Part shown: positions 15,518 to 25,120 of the stretch, one piece after another
How positions within the stretch are numbered: position 1 is the stretch's first letter
Layout of the letters: each line of letters starts with the position of its first letter
Source: Afipia sp.
GTDB taxonomy: Bacteria > Pseudomonadota > Alphaproteobacteria > Rhizobiales > Xanthobacteraceae
Assembly: GCA_030652315.1 (NCBI GenBank)
Contig: JAUSAX010000150.1
Location: 1-33,172 of the forward strand
Direction: 5' to 3'
Length of the DNA: 33,172 nt
The notes under the pieces: generated by a model
The model's database searches: none
What the model was told of the DNA's origin: nothing
The model's input: the letters and a program-made list of their open reading frames with translations, nothing else
Program-made: the position numbers and the translations under genes

Positions 15518-16564
15518 TCAACAACGCGCTTCAAGCACCATGTTGAATGGAGTCCCCGCGGCCTTTCGCACACGGGAGAAACCCCCTTCATGAACGACTT
15601 CCGCGAGACGCTTTTCACCCGCCTGAGCGCCGAGCGCTTTACCCACCTCCTGATTGAGCGATGTGGGGACGCAGATGTTCGTGGAAGACGCGTAGTACAC
15701 GCGGCCCACCGGGTTGAGATTTTCCGCAAGGCTGTCGCCCGCCATCGGCTCAACGAGCATCAACGTGCCGTCGGACTTCAGCGCAGCTTTCGCCTGCGAG
15801 ATCGCACCGACCGGATCACCCATGTCATGCAGCGCATCAAACATCGTCACGAGATCAAATCCCGAGCCGGCGAAATCCTGCGCCTTTGCCACTTCAAAGC
15901 GAATGTTCTTCAAACCGCCGCTGTGGCTGCGCGCATGCGCAATCGACGCATCATGGAAGTCGATGCCGACAAATTCCGAATTCGGAAATGCCTGCGCCAT
16001 GAGCACAGTGGAGACACCATGGCCGCAACCGACATCCGCGACCGTTGCGCCGCGTTCCAGCTTGGCCACAACGCCATCCAGCGCCGGCAGCCATTCAGCG
16101 ACGAGATGCGCCTTGTAGCCGGGCCTGAAAAAACGCTCCACACCGCAGAACAGGCAGTTGCAGTGATCGCCCCAGCCGAGTCCTTTGCCGGACTTGAACG
16201 CATCCGCAAGCTTCGGCTCGTCGGCATAGATCGCGCTGAGCGAGACAAAGCCGCCGGTCATAAGAACGGGGCTGCTCTCGTCCGCAAACACGGCGGATTG
16301 CTCCGGCGTCATCGAGAACCTGTCGCTCGCGGCATTGTAGGTCACAAAGCCGGATGCAGCCTGCGACGACAGCCATTCGCGCACATAGCGCTCGTGCGTC
16401 CCGGTTCGTCGCGCCAGTTCGTCCGATGTCATGGAGTCCGCAGACAGGGCGCGAAAAAGCCCAAGCTTGTCGCCGAGAATAACAAGCGCTGCATTCGACG
16501 CCGCGCCGATTTCGTTCACAACGGTGCCGAGCAAAGGCTCGAGTTTCGTCATATCGAGGGTCAT
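15518..16564 (-). CDS. Class I SAM-dependent methyltransferase with winged-helix N-terminus
   Basis: A 348-residue protein. Residues about 25-95 form a winged-helix dimerisation domain (SDELARRTGTHERYVREWL). The catalytic Rossmann domain follows, with motif I ATVADVGCGHGVSTV (173-187), an acidic FVGIDFHD strand and FDALHDMGDP. This layout matches the Rv2258c-like methyltransferase group, whose natural substrates are unknown. There is a cysteine cluster CNCLFC at 135-140 between the domains. It is divergent from the GlxA-type regulator gene at 16684, which is a plausible controller. An ATG at 16552 is an alternative start; neither has a clear ribosome site. Confidence 0.85.
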   Translation of the reverse strand: MTLDMTKLEPLLGTVVNEIGAASNAALVILGDKLGLFRALSADSMTSDELARRTGTHERYVREWLSSQAASGFVTYNAASDRFSMTPEQSAVFADESSPVLMTGGFVSLSAIYADEPKLADAFKSGKGLGWGDHCNCLFCGVERFFRPGYKAHLVAEWLPALDGVVAKLERGATVADVGCGHGVSTVLMAQAFPNSEFVGIDFHDASIAHARSHSGGLKNIRFEVAKAQDFAGSGFDLVTMFDALHDMGDPVGAISQAKAALKSDGTLMLVEPMAGDSLAENLNPVGRVYYASSTNICVPTSLNQEVGKALGAQAGEKRLAEVVHEGGFSRVRKAAGTPFNMVLEARC

Positions 16565-16683
16565 GGTCTGATCTTTTCTAAAATTGTTTCGGGTGCGTTA
16601 TTTGATCGCGGGGTGAGATAGCGCTTGGTCCACCCGGCGTGTGAGAGGCAGAATGGCCGCTTTAGAGCCATTTGAGCCACCCG

Positions 16684-17736
16684 ATGATCAGGAAGCCCTT
16701 CCACGTCAGCATCGTGGTTTTCCCGGAGTGCGACCCGTCTATCGTCTATGGCGTGTTCGACACGCTATGGGCCGTCGGGCGTTTTATGGGCGGCGACCGC
16801 TCCGATGAACCGCTGTTCGAACCGCGGCTGGTCGGAGCCAATCTCGGTCCCATGCAGCTTGTGACCGGCGTCAGCATCCTCCCGCAAGATTGCATTGCCG
16901 ATGTCGAACACACTGACATTGTGTTTGTGCCAAACGTCGTCGTGGAGACTGCGGCAGCCCTGCGGGCCCTCGATCGCAGGCTGCTGGACTGGATCAAGGT
17001 GATGGACGCGCAAGGTTCGCAAATTTACGCGGCCTGCGGCGGCGCGATGGTACTGGCCGAAGCTGGTCTTCTCGACGGTCAGGAGGCAACGACCCACTGG
17101 ACCTACGCGCCGTTGTTTCGTGAACAGTTTCCGAAAGTGACGCTGCATATCGATCGGCTGCTGGTGCAGACCGGACACGGACATAATCTGGCGTGCTCGG
17201 GCGGAGCGTCCTCATGGCAGGATCTCGCACTGCTGCTTGTCGCCAAGCATGGAGGCACGCAGGAAGCGATCCGGATGTCCAAGCTGTTTCTCTATCAATG
17301 GCATCGCGACGGACAGTTGCCGTACGCGTGCATGATCCAGAATGTAAAGCACGGAGACGCGATCATCGAGCGCAGTCAGCAGTGGATCGCCCAGAACTAT
17401 CACAAGCCCGATATCGTCTCCGAACTTGTTCAGCAGTCGTCGCTTCCGAAACGCACGTTCGACCGGCGCTTCAAGGCAGCGACCGGCTATTCGCCGCTGG
17501 CATACATCCAGGCGCTCCGGATCGAGGAAGCGAAACAGATTCTGGAAACAAGCGATATCGCCGTGGAAGCCGTGGGCCGGGAAGTCGGCTACGAGGATGC
17601 TGCATCGTTTCGCCGGCTGTTTCGCAGGTATGCCGGACTTGGTCCCGGCGAGTATCGACGCAAGCTTCAGCCGCCAGAGATTGTAAGAAACGAGAATCTC
17701 AGCTGGAAGAATCAGCGTGGCGCTCCGCGCCGTTAG
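16684..17736 (+). CDS. GlxA-type AraC-family regulator with DJ-1/PfpI domain
   Basis: A 350-residue transcription regulator. The N-terminal DJ-1/PfpI domain (about 5-195) carries the nucleophile-elbow stretch YAACGGAMVLAEAGLLDG, with C118 in the elbow, and a THW motif. The C-terminal AraC domain (about 225-330) has two helix-turn-helices, the second with VGREVGYEDAASFRRLFRRY and the GLGPGEYRR end. GlxA-type members control catabolism of quaternary amines, arginine, nitriles and similar compounds; the ligand here is unknown. The start is the ATG at 16684 rather than the in-frame TTG at 16672. It is divergent from the SAM methyltransferase gene (119-base gap). Confidence 0.88.
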   Translation: MIRKPFHVSIVVFPECDPSIVYGVFDTLWAVGRFMGGDRSDEPLFEPRLVGANLGPMQLVTGVSILPQDCIADVEHTDIVFVPNVVVETAAALRALDRRLLDWIKVMDAQGSQIYAACGGAMVLAEAGLLDGQEATTHWTYAPLFREQFPKVTLHIDRLLVQTGHGHNLACSGGASSWQDLALLLVAKHGGTQEAIRMSKLFLYQWHRDGQLPYACMIQNVKHGDAIIERSQQWIAQNYHKPDIVSELVQQSSLPKRTFDRRFKAATGYSPLAYIQALRIEEAKQILETSDIAVEAVGREVGYEDAASFRRLFRRYAGLGPGEYRRKLQPPEIVRNENLSWKNQRGAPRR

Positions 17737-17767
17737 CGACTGATCCAGCCTTGTGAATTGACGCAAG

Positions 17768-17800
17768 AACGGCCGGGAGAAATCCCGGCCGTTTTTGTTT
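17768..17800. terminator. Bidirectional intrinsic terminator
   Basis: The stem is AACGGCCGGGA (17768-17778) with TCCCGGCCGTT (17783-17793), loop GAAA, then a T-rich tract. It sits between the convergent regulator and homocysteine methyltransferase genes. The stem is the same as that at 15157-15189. Confidence 0.85.
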
Positions 17801-17814
17801 TCGATGTTCGCGGA

Positions 17815-18771
17815 TCAAGCGCTCAGCGCGCGCGGCGGCAGGCAGGCTTCGCAGATCGCGGCCACGTGGCGATGATCGGTGCCGCAGCAGCCGCCGAGAA
17901 TGCGCATCGCCGGAAACGCGCGCCGCAGCCCCCGGTAACGCTGGCCGAGATCGAACGGATCGCCCGCATCAAGCGTCGTGGATTCGTCAAGCTCCGCATG
18001 GCTCTTGGCCGAGGCATTGGCCCGCACGCCATGGATGCGCGTCATCCACGGCTCGCCCGCCTGCAGCGCCTGCTCGAAATGCGCCGGATGGGCGCAGTTG
18101 ATCATGAAGTAGACGGGCGCGTTCTGCGTTTCGCGGTCCACGGTCTCAATGGCGTCGCGGAGCGTCTCTCCCTTGACGAGACGGCCGTCGGTTTCCACCG
18201 TGAACGAAATGGCGCACGGAATGGCATTTGCATGCGCGGCGCGCGCGATACCGATGGCTTCGTTGATGCCGGTGAGCGTGAACGCCGTCACCATGTCGGC
18301 GCCGGCTTCGGCAAAAGCTGAGATCTGCGCACCGTGATAGGCTTCGGCCTCATCGGCATCCGTGTTGCCCGCCTTGTAGCCGTCGCCGCGCGGCCCGATC
18401 GCGCCGCTGATGACGCAGGACATCTCTGCGCTCTCCCACTTCGCGCGCAGGCCTTTGAGAAGCGCGACGGCGCGGGTGTTGATCGATTTCAGCGACGCTG
18501 CATCGTAGCCGAGCTTCGCACCCCAGTCAGAATTGGCGCGCCAGGTCGGCGTGTCGAGCACGAAGCCGAGGCCATTGTCGCGCGCGATCGCAAGATAGCT
18601 CTCGTAGTATTTCGTCAGCAGCGCCCGGCCCTCCGCCGTGTCCAGCAGGACGAAGGACGCGAAGTGAGGCAGGTCCACGCCGTCATTGAAAATGAGCGAC
18701 GTTTCCATGCCGCCGTCGGTCAGAAAAATGCCGCCACGCTGCTGTGGCAGGTCGTGTCGATATTTGGCCAT
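17815..18771 (-). CDS. Homocysteine S-methyltransferase family protein
   Basis: A 318-residue TIM-barrel enzyme. It has the N-terminal LTDGGMETSLIF motif, the zinc-ligand Cys in MINCAHP, and the paired cysteines in ILGGCCGTDHRH near the C-terminus. These three Cys ligands bind the zinc that activates homocysteine, so the enzyme should transfer a methyl group from a donor such as S-methylmethionine or betaine to make methionine. The donor cannot be told from sequence. The ATG at 18771 has GGAG eight bases upstream and is chosen over the in-frame start at 18825. It is divergent from a TetR regulator gene, which probably controls it. Confidence 0.9.
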   Translation of the reverse strand: MAKYRHDLPQQRGGIFLTDGGMETSLIFNDGVDLPHFASFVLLDTAEGRALLTKYYESYLAIARDNGLGFVLDTPTWRANSDWGAKLGYDAASLKSINTRAVALLKGLRAKWESAEMSCVISGAIGPRGDGYKAGNTDADEAEAYHGAQISAFAEAGADMVTAFTLTGINEAIGIARAAHANAIPCAISFTVETDGRLVKGETLRDAIETVDRETQNAPVYFMINCAHPAHFEQALQAGEPWMTRIHGVRANASAKSHAELDESTTLDAGDPFDLGQRYRGLRRAFPAMRILGGCCGTDHRHVAAICEACLPPRALSA

Positions 18772-18901
18772 TGTCTCTGCTCCGAAAAATCCGTGCGGTC
18801 GTCGCGGAAACGACGACTGAGGCACGGTCGCAGTGGTGCCGCAAGATGTCGCGGGAGGCTAGAATCCTCATGGTACGGCTGAAGCCGCCAAGGGGAAGTG
18901 C

Positions 18902-18921
18902 TATAAAATCAACTGTTTGAT
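18902..18921 (+). promoter_or_regulatory. Possible TetR promoter and operator palindrome
   Basis: ATCAACTGTTTGAT (18908-18921) is an inverted repeat of ATCAA/TTGAT with a four-base centre. It directly follows a TATAAA (18902-18907), which has CTGAAG 17 bases upstream. Its position between the two divergent genes suits an autoregulatory operator. Confidence 0.5.
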
Positions 18922-19022
18922 CGATCCGCCGGACCGCGCGCAGCGGCGTGCGCGCCGAAAACCAGACCGGCGGTGCAGTTTTATTTCTTTGCTGCGACCA
19001 CGACTGATTGCTGGAGGCGCAC

Positions 19023-19640
19023 ATGGGAAAAGGCGAAGCCACACGCGAGCGGATTCTCGAAATTGCGGAAGCCGCCGTGCTTGCCAAGGGGTTCGGCGCG
19101 ACGTCCATCGATGAAGTCATTGCGGAAGCCAAGCTGACCAAGAGCGGCTTTTTCTATCACTTCAAGGACAAGAACGCGCTGGCGCGCGAAATGGTGCGCC
19201 GTTACGTCGAGACCAACGACAAACTGTTCGATGACATCTTCGCGCGCGGCGCGCAGCTGTCCGACGATCCTTTGCAGGCGTTTCTGATCTCGCTGAAATT
19301 GCTCGCCGAGATCATGGCCGATCTGCCGAACGGCCATCCCGGCTGTCTGATCGCGAGCATCTGTTATCAGGAACGGCTGTTCGACCGCGAGGTGCGCGAT
19401 CTCACGGCGCAATCGGTGCGAGGCTGGAACGCGCGCTTCCGCGCCATCTTCGAAGGAATCGCAGCGGTCCATCCGCCGAGAGAGCCGATCGACCTCGACG
19501 ACCTCGCCGAGATGATGTCGTGCATCGTTGACGGCGGCATCATCATGTCGAAAACGCTGAACGACCCGCGCCGGCTCGAGCGGCAGATTCTCGCCTTCCG
19601 CACCTGCGTGAAATTGATCTTTTCGCCGGCGCATTCCTGA
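19023..19640 (+). CDS. TetR/AcrR-family regulator
   Basis: A 205-residue repressor-type protein. The N-terminal DNA-binding domain (about 5-52) shows the typical TSIDEVIAEAKLTKSGFFYHF helix-turn-helix pattern, split here between TSIDEV and KSGFFYHF. The remaining all-helical region binds an unknown ligand and includes NGHPGCLIASICYQ, which resembles the C-terminal domains of AcrR-like members. The ATG at 19023 has GGAGG five bases upstream; a TTG at 19008 is also in frame. It faces the homocysteine S-methyltransferase gene across 251 bases that hold a palindrome, so control of that gene and of itself is likely. Confidence 0.88.
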   Translation: MGKGEATRERILEIAEAAVLAKGFGATSIDEVIAEAKLTKSGFFYHFKDKNALAREMVRRYVETNDKLFDDIFARGAQLSDDPLQAFLISLKLLAEIMADLPNGHPGCLIASICYQERLFDREVRDLTAQSVRGWNARFRAIFEGIAAVHPPREPIDLDDLAEMMSCIVDGGIIMSKTLNDPRRLERQILAFRTCVKLIFSPAHS

Positions 19641-19692
19641 CGCGGGCTTCGAAAGCACACCGCGCCATCGCAGCCGCAACGAGCCCGCAGAT

Positions 19693-19932
19693 TCAGGTGC
19701 GCTTGATCTCCGACGGCGAGATCAGATTCACCTTGCCCCCGACATCGCCTTTCATGCGCAGCGAGAAACCTCGCTGCAAATAGCCCTCGATCTGATCCTC
19801 GCGGACCGAAAGCTGATTCTTGGCATGATGTTTCACCTCGCCCAAAGCAGGGTCCGCCACACGGAAAAGTCCGTTGGGATACCGATGCGGAGTGAAGATT
19901 TCTCCGTCCGGACCTATGCGCTCCCAACCCAT
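19693..19932 (-). CDS. Small hypothetical protein downstream of argG
   Basis: A 79-residue protein I do not recognise. It is polar and has no membrane segment; it begins MGWERIGPDGEIF and ends in a lysine/arginine-rich tail. The frame has normal codon bias for the window. It starts 29 bases after the argG stop on the same strand, so it is probably co-transcribed with argG. A GGGAG lies about 12 bases before the ATG. Nothing ties it to arginine synthesis beyond position. Confidence 0.6.
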   Translation of the reverse strand: MGWERIGPDGEIFTPHRYPNGLFRVADPALGEVKHHAKNQLSVREDQIEGYLQRGFSLRMKGDVGGKVNLISPSEIKRT

Positions 19933-19961
19933 GTGATGTGCACTCCCGCTTCCTGTACGCT

Positions 19962-21374
<1,413 letters not shown>

Positions 21375-21441
21375 TTATTGGCGGCTGACGTGTCGGGTCG
21401 CGCCGGGCAACGGCCCGACCTCCTGGCCGAGATCAGATCGG

Positions 21442-21455
21442 CTTTCTATAGAAAG
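21442..21455. promoter_or_regulatory. 14-bp perfect palindrome upstream of argG
   Basis: CTTTCTATAGAAAG is perfectly self-complementary and lies about 143 bases before the argG start. It contains CTATAG/TATAGA, which could serve as a -10 element. No matching -35 was convincing. Confidence 0.3.
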
Positions 21456-21495
21456 ATTGGCGGGCAATGGGAAGCCCGGCCTAACTGCTACCGGT

Positions 21496-21604
21496 GTCGT
21501 CCCGGCGAAAGCCGGGACCCATAACCACCGCGAAATCTGTTCAGCCAAGACCTCGCGTAAACTCCAACACAGGGAGTATGGGTCCCGGCTTTCGCCGGGA
21601 CGAC
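21496..21604. repeat. Long inverted repeat with TCCCGGCGAAAGCCGGGA hairpin units
   Basis: The left arm (21496-21523) and right arm (21577-21604) are perfectly complementary over 28 bases. Each arm is itself a hairpin, CCCGGC-GAAA-GCCGGG, flanked by GTCGT and ACCCATA. The 53-base centre is unique. It lies between argG and the phosphatase gene. Confidence 0.88.
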
Positions 21605-21616
21605 GCTGATACGTTT

Positions 21617-22411
21617 CTATTCGGCCGCGTCGCTTCGCAATCGCGGCTCACCGCCCACATCGCGGCCCAGCCGCTTCTGCATCCAGCGATACCCCGGCCA
21701 CGCAAAGCGCGTCAGCGCGACGTCGATGCCGTAGTCGGTCAGTCGCGTCGATGGCCAGCGATAGATGAAGGCGTAGGCCAGCCAGATCACCAGGAACGAT
21801 GCGATCCCGGAAAACAGCACGTCGGTGAAAAAGTGTCCGCCGAACGCCATCCGCAACCCGCCGGTCACAAGACCGAACGCAGTCGCGGCAACATACGCAA
21901 CAGGACGCCATGCCGGGGGTGTCAGCGCCGCGGGCGCGTAGGTCCAGAACGCGGTGGCGCCTTCGCCGGAGAAGAACGAGCAGTTCTTCGGGCATGCGCC
22001 GCGCGGATCCCACCACGGCATGAAGTCCAGCTTGCCGTTGAACTCCGTCACCACCACGGGGCGCGGACGCCCCCAATAGCCCTTGAAGATCACGTTGGAG
22101 ATGATGATCGCCGACAGCAGCATGGTGACGACCAGAAACACCATCGCGCGTCCGGAGATCATCAACGGCTTCACCGGCCGCACCAGCTTGACGACAAGCG
22201 CCACCAATGCCGGCATGACGAGAGCCCACGCGATCCACATTGCGCCGTCGCGCGCGATCATCGCCCACGTCGCCGTCTTCAGCGGGAACGTCTTGGCCGT
22301 CGCGTCATAGAACAGCGCGGCGACTTTCAGATCGAGTTCGGGATAGAGGCCGAACAGCAGCCCGAAAACCACCGAAAGCGTGAGTGCGATGAAAAGTCCG
22401 GTCCGGTTCAT
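21617..22411 (-). CDS. PAP2-family membrane phosphatase (LpxE/LpxF-like)
   Basis: A 264-residue inner-membrane protein with about six hydrophobic segments. PAP2 motif 1 is KGYWGRPRP. Motif 2, usually PSGH, appears as SFFSGEGA, with Glu in place of His. Motif 3 is LRMAFGGHFFTD, with the catalytic His kept. The Glu variant is, as I recall, common in alphaproteobacterial relatives. Related proteins dephosphorylate lipid A, undecaprenyl pyrophosphate or phosphatidylglycerol phosphate; the substrate is not deducible. The ATG at 22411 opens into the first membrane segment, while the longer frame to 22471 adds a non-hydrophobic stretch. Confidence 0.85.
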   Translation of the reverse strand: MNRTGLFIALTLSVVFGLLFGLYPELDLKVAALFYDATAKTFPLKTATWAMIARDGAMWIAWALVMPALVALVVKLVRPVKPLMISGRAMVFLVVTMLLSAIIISNVIFKGYWGRPRPVVVTEFNGKLDFMPWWDPRGACPKNCSFFSGEGATAFWTYAPAALTPPAWRPVAYVAATAFGLVTGGLRMAFGGHFFTDVLFSGIASFLVIWLAYAFIYRWPSTRLTDYGIDVALTRFAWPGYRWMQKRLGRDVGGEPRLRSDAAE

Positions 22412-22535
22412 GGGGGGTGTGTAGCCGAGGCGGCAGGGGAATAAAAGTGGCCCCGGACGGCGCTCCGGCAATCCGGCCGACCTGTGCTAAGGTATTATAA
22501 ACAAGCTCGGAAACTCCTGGAGCGCCGCAAGCCTC

Positions 22536-23135
22536 ATGCCCAAACCCGTGCTGGATTTCTGGTTCGATTTTGCCTCGGTCTATTCGTTCCTGGCCGCCAT
22601 GCGGATCACGCCGCTGGCTGAGGCCGCCGGTGTCTCGGTGCGGTGGCGGCCATTTCTGCTCGGGCCGATTTTCACGTCCCAGGGCATGAAGGATTCGCCG
22701 TTCAACCTGTTTCCGGTGAAGGGCCAGCACATGATCCGCGACGTGCAACGGACCGCCGACGAGATCGGCGTCGGCTTCCGGTGGCCGGATGCGTTTCCGC
22801 AATCGAGCGTGCTGGCGAGCCGCGTCGCGCTGGTCGGATTGAAGGACACTTGGGGTGAGGATTTCAGCCGCGCCGTGTTCCATGCCGAGTATGCCGAGAA
22901 CCGGGTCATTTCGGAATCGGGCGTGATCGCGGACATTCTGACGAAGCTGAAGGTGCCGGTGGACGCGACCTTCGCGAGCGCGCAGGCCGACGACATCAAG
23001 ACGGAACTGCGCGACCTGACCGCCGACGCCGCCAAGCGCGGCTTCTTCGGCGCGCCGACATTCACCACACAGGACGGTGAATTGTTCTGGGGCAACGACC
23101 GCCTCGAACAGGCGCTGCGCTGGGCGAAGAAGTAA
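22536..23135 (+). CDS. DsbA-family 2-hydroxychromene-2-carboxylate isomerase-like protein
   Basis: A 199-residue kappa-class glutathione-transferase-like thioredoxin fold. The N-terminal DFWFDFASVYSFLA (7-20) contains the Ser (S14) that in this family activates glutathione; Val replaces the usual Pro after it. GFFGAPTF (about 168-175) is the cis-Pro loop. HCCA isomerase acts in naphthalene breakdown, but most genomic homologues lie outside any aromatic pathway, as here, so the substrate is open. A GGAG lies 13 bases upstream. It ends just before a palindromic element. Confidence 0.85.
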   Translation: MPKPVLDFWFDFASVYSFLAAMRITPLAEAAGVSVRWRPFLLGPIFTSQGMKDSPFNLFPVKGQHMIRDVQRTADEIGVGFRWPDAFPQSSVLASRVALVGLKDTWGEDFSRAVFHAEYAENRVISESGVIADILTKLKVPVDATFASAQADDIKTELRDLTADAAKRGFFGAPTFTTQDGELFWGNDRLEQALRWAKK

Positions 23136-23139
23136 ACCC

Positions 23140-23222
23140 GTCATTGCGAGCAAAGCGAAGCAATCCAGAGTGACAGTCCGAAGGACTGGATTGCTTCGTC
23201 GCTATGCTCCTCGCAATGACGA
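23140..23222. repeat. Intergenic palindromic element, CGTCATTGCGAG family
   Basis: Three nested arms are perfectly paired: CGTCATTGCGAG (23140-23151) with CTCGCAATGACG (23211-23222), CGAAGCAATCCAG (23157-23169) with CTGGATTGCTTCG (23187-23199), and a central AGTCC/GGACT. It lies between convergent genes. Confidence 0.9.
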
Positions 23223-23234
23223 ACTGAATTTGTG

Positions 23235-23705
23235 TTAGCGCGGCAATGGCGGCAACGGTGGCGGCTCCGGCGACGGCGAACGCCACGCGCCGGCATTGCG
23301 GCCCGCGATCATCCAGTAGATCACGCCGCCGAGAATGCCCGCGCCGACCATCACTTCGAGATGCCGGCGCACGATGCCGTTGAAGGTCATGTTCACGGTG
23401 TCGAACGGAATGAAGCCGAGATAGCAGCACAGCCCCGCGAAGCCGCCCGCGACGGCATAGGCGAGGATGTGGCGGATCGAAAAGGCTTCGGTGACAAGCG
23501 CGATGACCAGCGCCGGCATCAGCGCGAAGCCGCTGACGAGGATGAAGCCGAATCCGAGGATGAGGTTGATCGCGCCCTGATCGACATCGAACGACACGTC
23601 ATTCATTTCCGGAAAGAAGATCGCGTACAGCACCACGGCGCCCGCAACGAAGCACGCGGCGAGAAATCCGAAGAAAATCGCAAACAGACGTCCGATCACG
23701 GCCAT
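23235..23705 (-). CDS. Hypothetical membrane protein with four helices
   Basis: A 156-residue protein not recognised beyond its topology. Predicted membrane segments lie at about 6-29, 46-70, 78-98 and 115-133. The C-terminus is a short proline-rich tail (PSPEPPPLPPLPR). It has no catalytic motif. It starts with an ATG at 23705 directly before a hydrophobic N-terminus and lies between two palindromic elements. It is on the same strand as rlmN but separated from it by a repeat. Confidence 0.7.
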   Translation of the reverse strand: MAVIGRLFAIFFGFLAACFVAGAVVLYAIFFPEMNDVSFDVDQGAINLILGFGFILVSGFALMPALVIALVTEAFSIRHILAYAVAGGFAGLCCYLGFIPFDTVNMTFNGIVRRHLEVMVGAGILGGVIYWMIAGRNAGAWRSPSPEPPPLPPLPR

Positions 23706-23757
23706 GGAGTTCTCATTCGTCGTTTCAGTGTTTGGGCTACGGCCAAAACCTATCGTT

Positions 23758-23847
23758 CGTCATGCCCGGCTTTATGCCGGGCATCCACGTCTTTCTTGCT
23801 TCAACTCGCTCAAGACGTGGATGGCCGGGACAAGCCCGGCCATGACG
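23758..23847. repeat. Intergenic palindromic element, GTCATGCCCGG family, copy 2
   Basis: The outer arms are CGTCATGCCCGGC (23758-23770) and GCCCGGCCATGACG (23834-23847). The inner arms are CATCCACGTCTT (23782-23793) and AAGACGTGGATG (23812-23823). It sits between rlmN and the membrane protein gene. Confidence 0.85.
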
Positions 23848-23881
23848 ACAGAGTTTTGTTGGAAGCCAAGATCGTCCCTTC

Positions 23882-25081
23882 TCAATCCGTCATCGCCATG
23901 GCGCGCAGCGCCTGACGTTCGCGCGCGGACAATTTCTCGGTTTCCGATTTCAGCTGGCCGCAGGCGGCAAGAATGTCGCGGCCGCGCGGGGTGCGCACCG
24001 GCGACGAATAGCCCGCATTGAAAACATACTCGGAAAACTTCTCGATCTGATCCCAGTCCGAGCACTCGTACTTGGTGCCGGGCCATGGATTGAAGGGAAT
24101 GAGATTGATCTTGGCCGGAATGCCCTTGAGCAGCTTCACCAGCAATTTGGCATCGTCCAGCGAATCGTTGACGCCCTTCAGCATCACATATTCGAAGGTG
24201 ATGCGGCGCGAGTTGGACGAGCCGGGATAGGCGCGGCAGGCCTCCAGCAATTCCTTGATCGGGTATTTCTTATTGAGCGGCACCAGTTCATTGCGCAGCT
24301 CATCGCGTACCGCATGCAGCGAGATCGCGAGCATGACGCCGATCTCGTCGCCGGTGCGCGCGATGTTCGGCACCACGCCCGAGGTCGAGAGCGTGATGCG
24401 GCGGCGGGAAATGCCGATGCCTTCATTGTCCGACACGATCAGCAGCGCATCGCGCACCGCCTCGAAATTGTACAGCGGCTCACCCATACCCATCATCACC
24501 ACATTGGTGACAAGGCGGTTGCCGTTCGGCGTTTCGCGATCGATCCAGTCATTCAACCGGTCGCGCGCCACCATCACCTGACCGGCGATTTCGCCAGCAG
24601 TGAGATTGCGCACCAGACGCTGGGTGCCGGTATGGCAGAACGAACAGGTCAGCGTGCAGCCGACCTGTGACGACACGCACAGCGTGCCGCGATCGGTTTC
24701 GGGAATGTAGACGCACTCAACCTCGTGCGCGCGGCCGGCGGAATCGCCCGGCAAACGCAGCAGCCATTTGCGAGTGCCGTCGTTGGAAATCTGCTCGGCG
24801 ACAACTTCGGGCCGATCGACGGTGAAATGCTTTTCAAGTTCCGCGCGCATGTCCTTCGACACGTTGGTCATGTCGGCAAAGGTCTGCGCGCCGCGCACAT
24901 ACATCCAGTGCCAGAGCTGCTGCGCGCGCATCTTGCGCTGCCTCTCGGGCACGCCGATTTCGCCGAGTCTGTCCGACAATTCCGCGCGCGACAAACCGAC
25001 CAGCGAGGGTTTCGCCGGCGGCACGTAGGTTTCAAGGGCTGTCTTTTCGAGGACGCCGGACGCTTCGGTCATCTGGATCAT
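23882..25081 (-). CDS. rlmN: 23S rRNA (adenine2503-C2)-methyltransferase, radical SAM
   Basis: RlmN methylates C2 of A2503 in 23S rRNA, and also A37 of some tRNAs, by radical SAM chemistry. The 399-residue form from 25081 has the radical SAM triad C142-x3-C146-x2-C149 in [12 protein letters not shown], the family GMGEPL motif, and the C-terminal catalytic Cys in ILAACGQ (about 374). The frame is open to 25168, but the upstream part is translated from a palindromic element. In-frame starts at 25117, 25081 and 25072 are possible, and none has a clear ribosome site; 25081 or 25072 gives the usual length. Confidence 0.95.
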   Translation of the reverse strand: MIQMTEASGVLEKTALETYVPPAKPSLVGLSRAELSDRLGEIGVPERQRKMRAQQLWHWMYVRGAQTFADMTNVSKDMRAELEKHFTVDRPEVVAEQISNDGTRKWLLRLPGDSAGRAHEVECVYIPETDRGTLCVSSQVGCTLTCSFCHTGTQRLVRNLTAGEIAGQVMVARDRLNDWIDRETPNGNRLVTNVVMMGMGEPLYNFEAVRDALLIVSDNEGIGISRRRITLSTSGVVPNIARTGDEIGVMLAISLHAVRDELRNELVPLNKKYPIKELLEACRAYPGSSNSRRITFEYVMLKGVNDSLDDAKLLVKLLKGIPAKINLIPFNPWPGTKYECSDWDQIEKFSEYVFNAGYSSPVRTPRGRDILAACGQLKSETEKLSARERQALRAMAMTD

Positions 25082-25120
25082 TTGGCTATCGGTTGTTGTC
25101 GCACAGGCAATGGTCATGCT

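Noticed and set aside
21494..22444. 316-codon plus-strand frame opposite the PAP2 gene
   Set aside because: It begins inside the inverted repeat, has Arg/His-rich shadow composition, and is antisense to a clear membrane enzyme.
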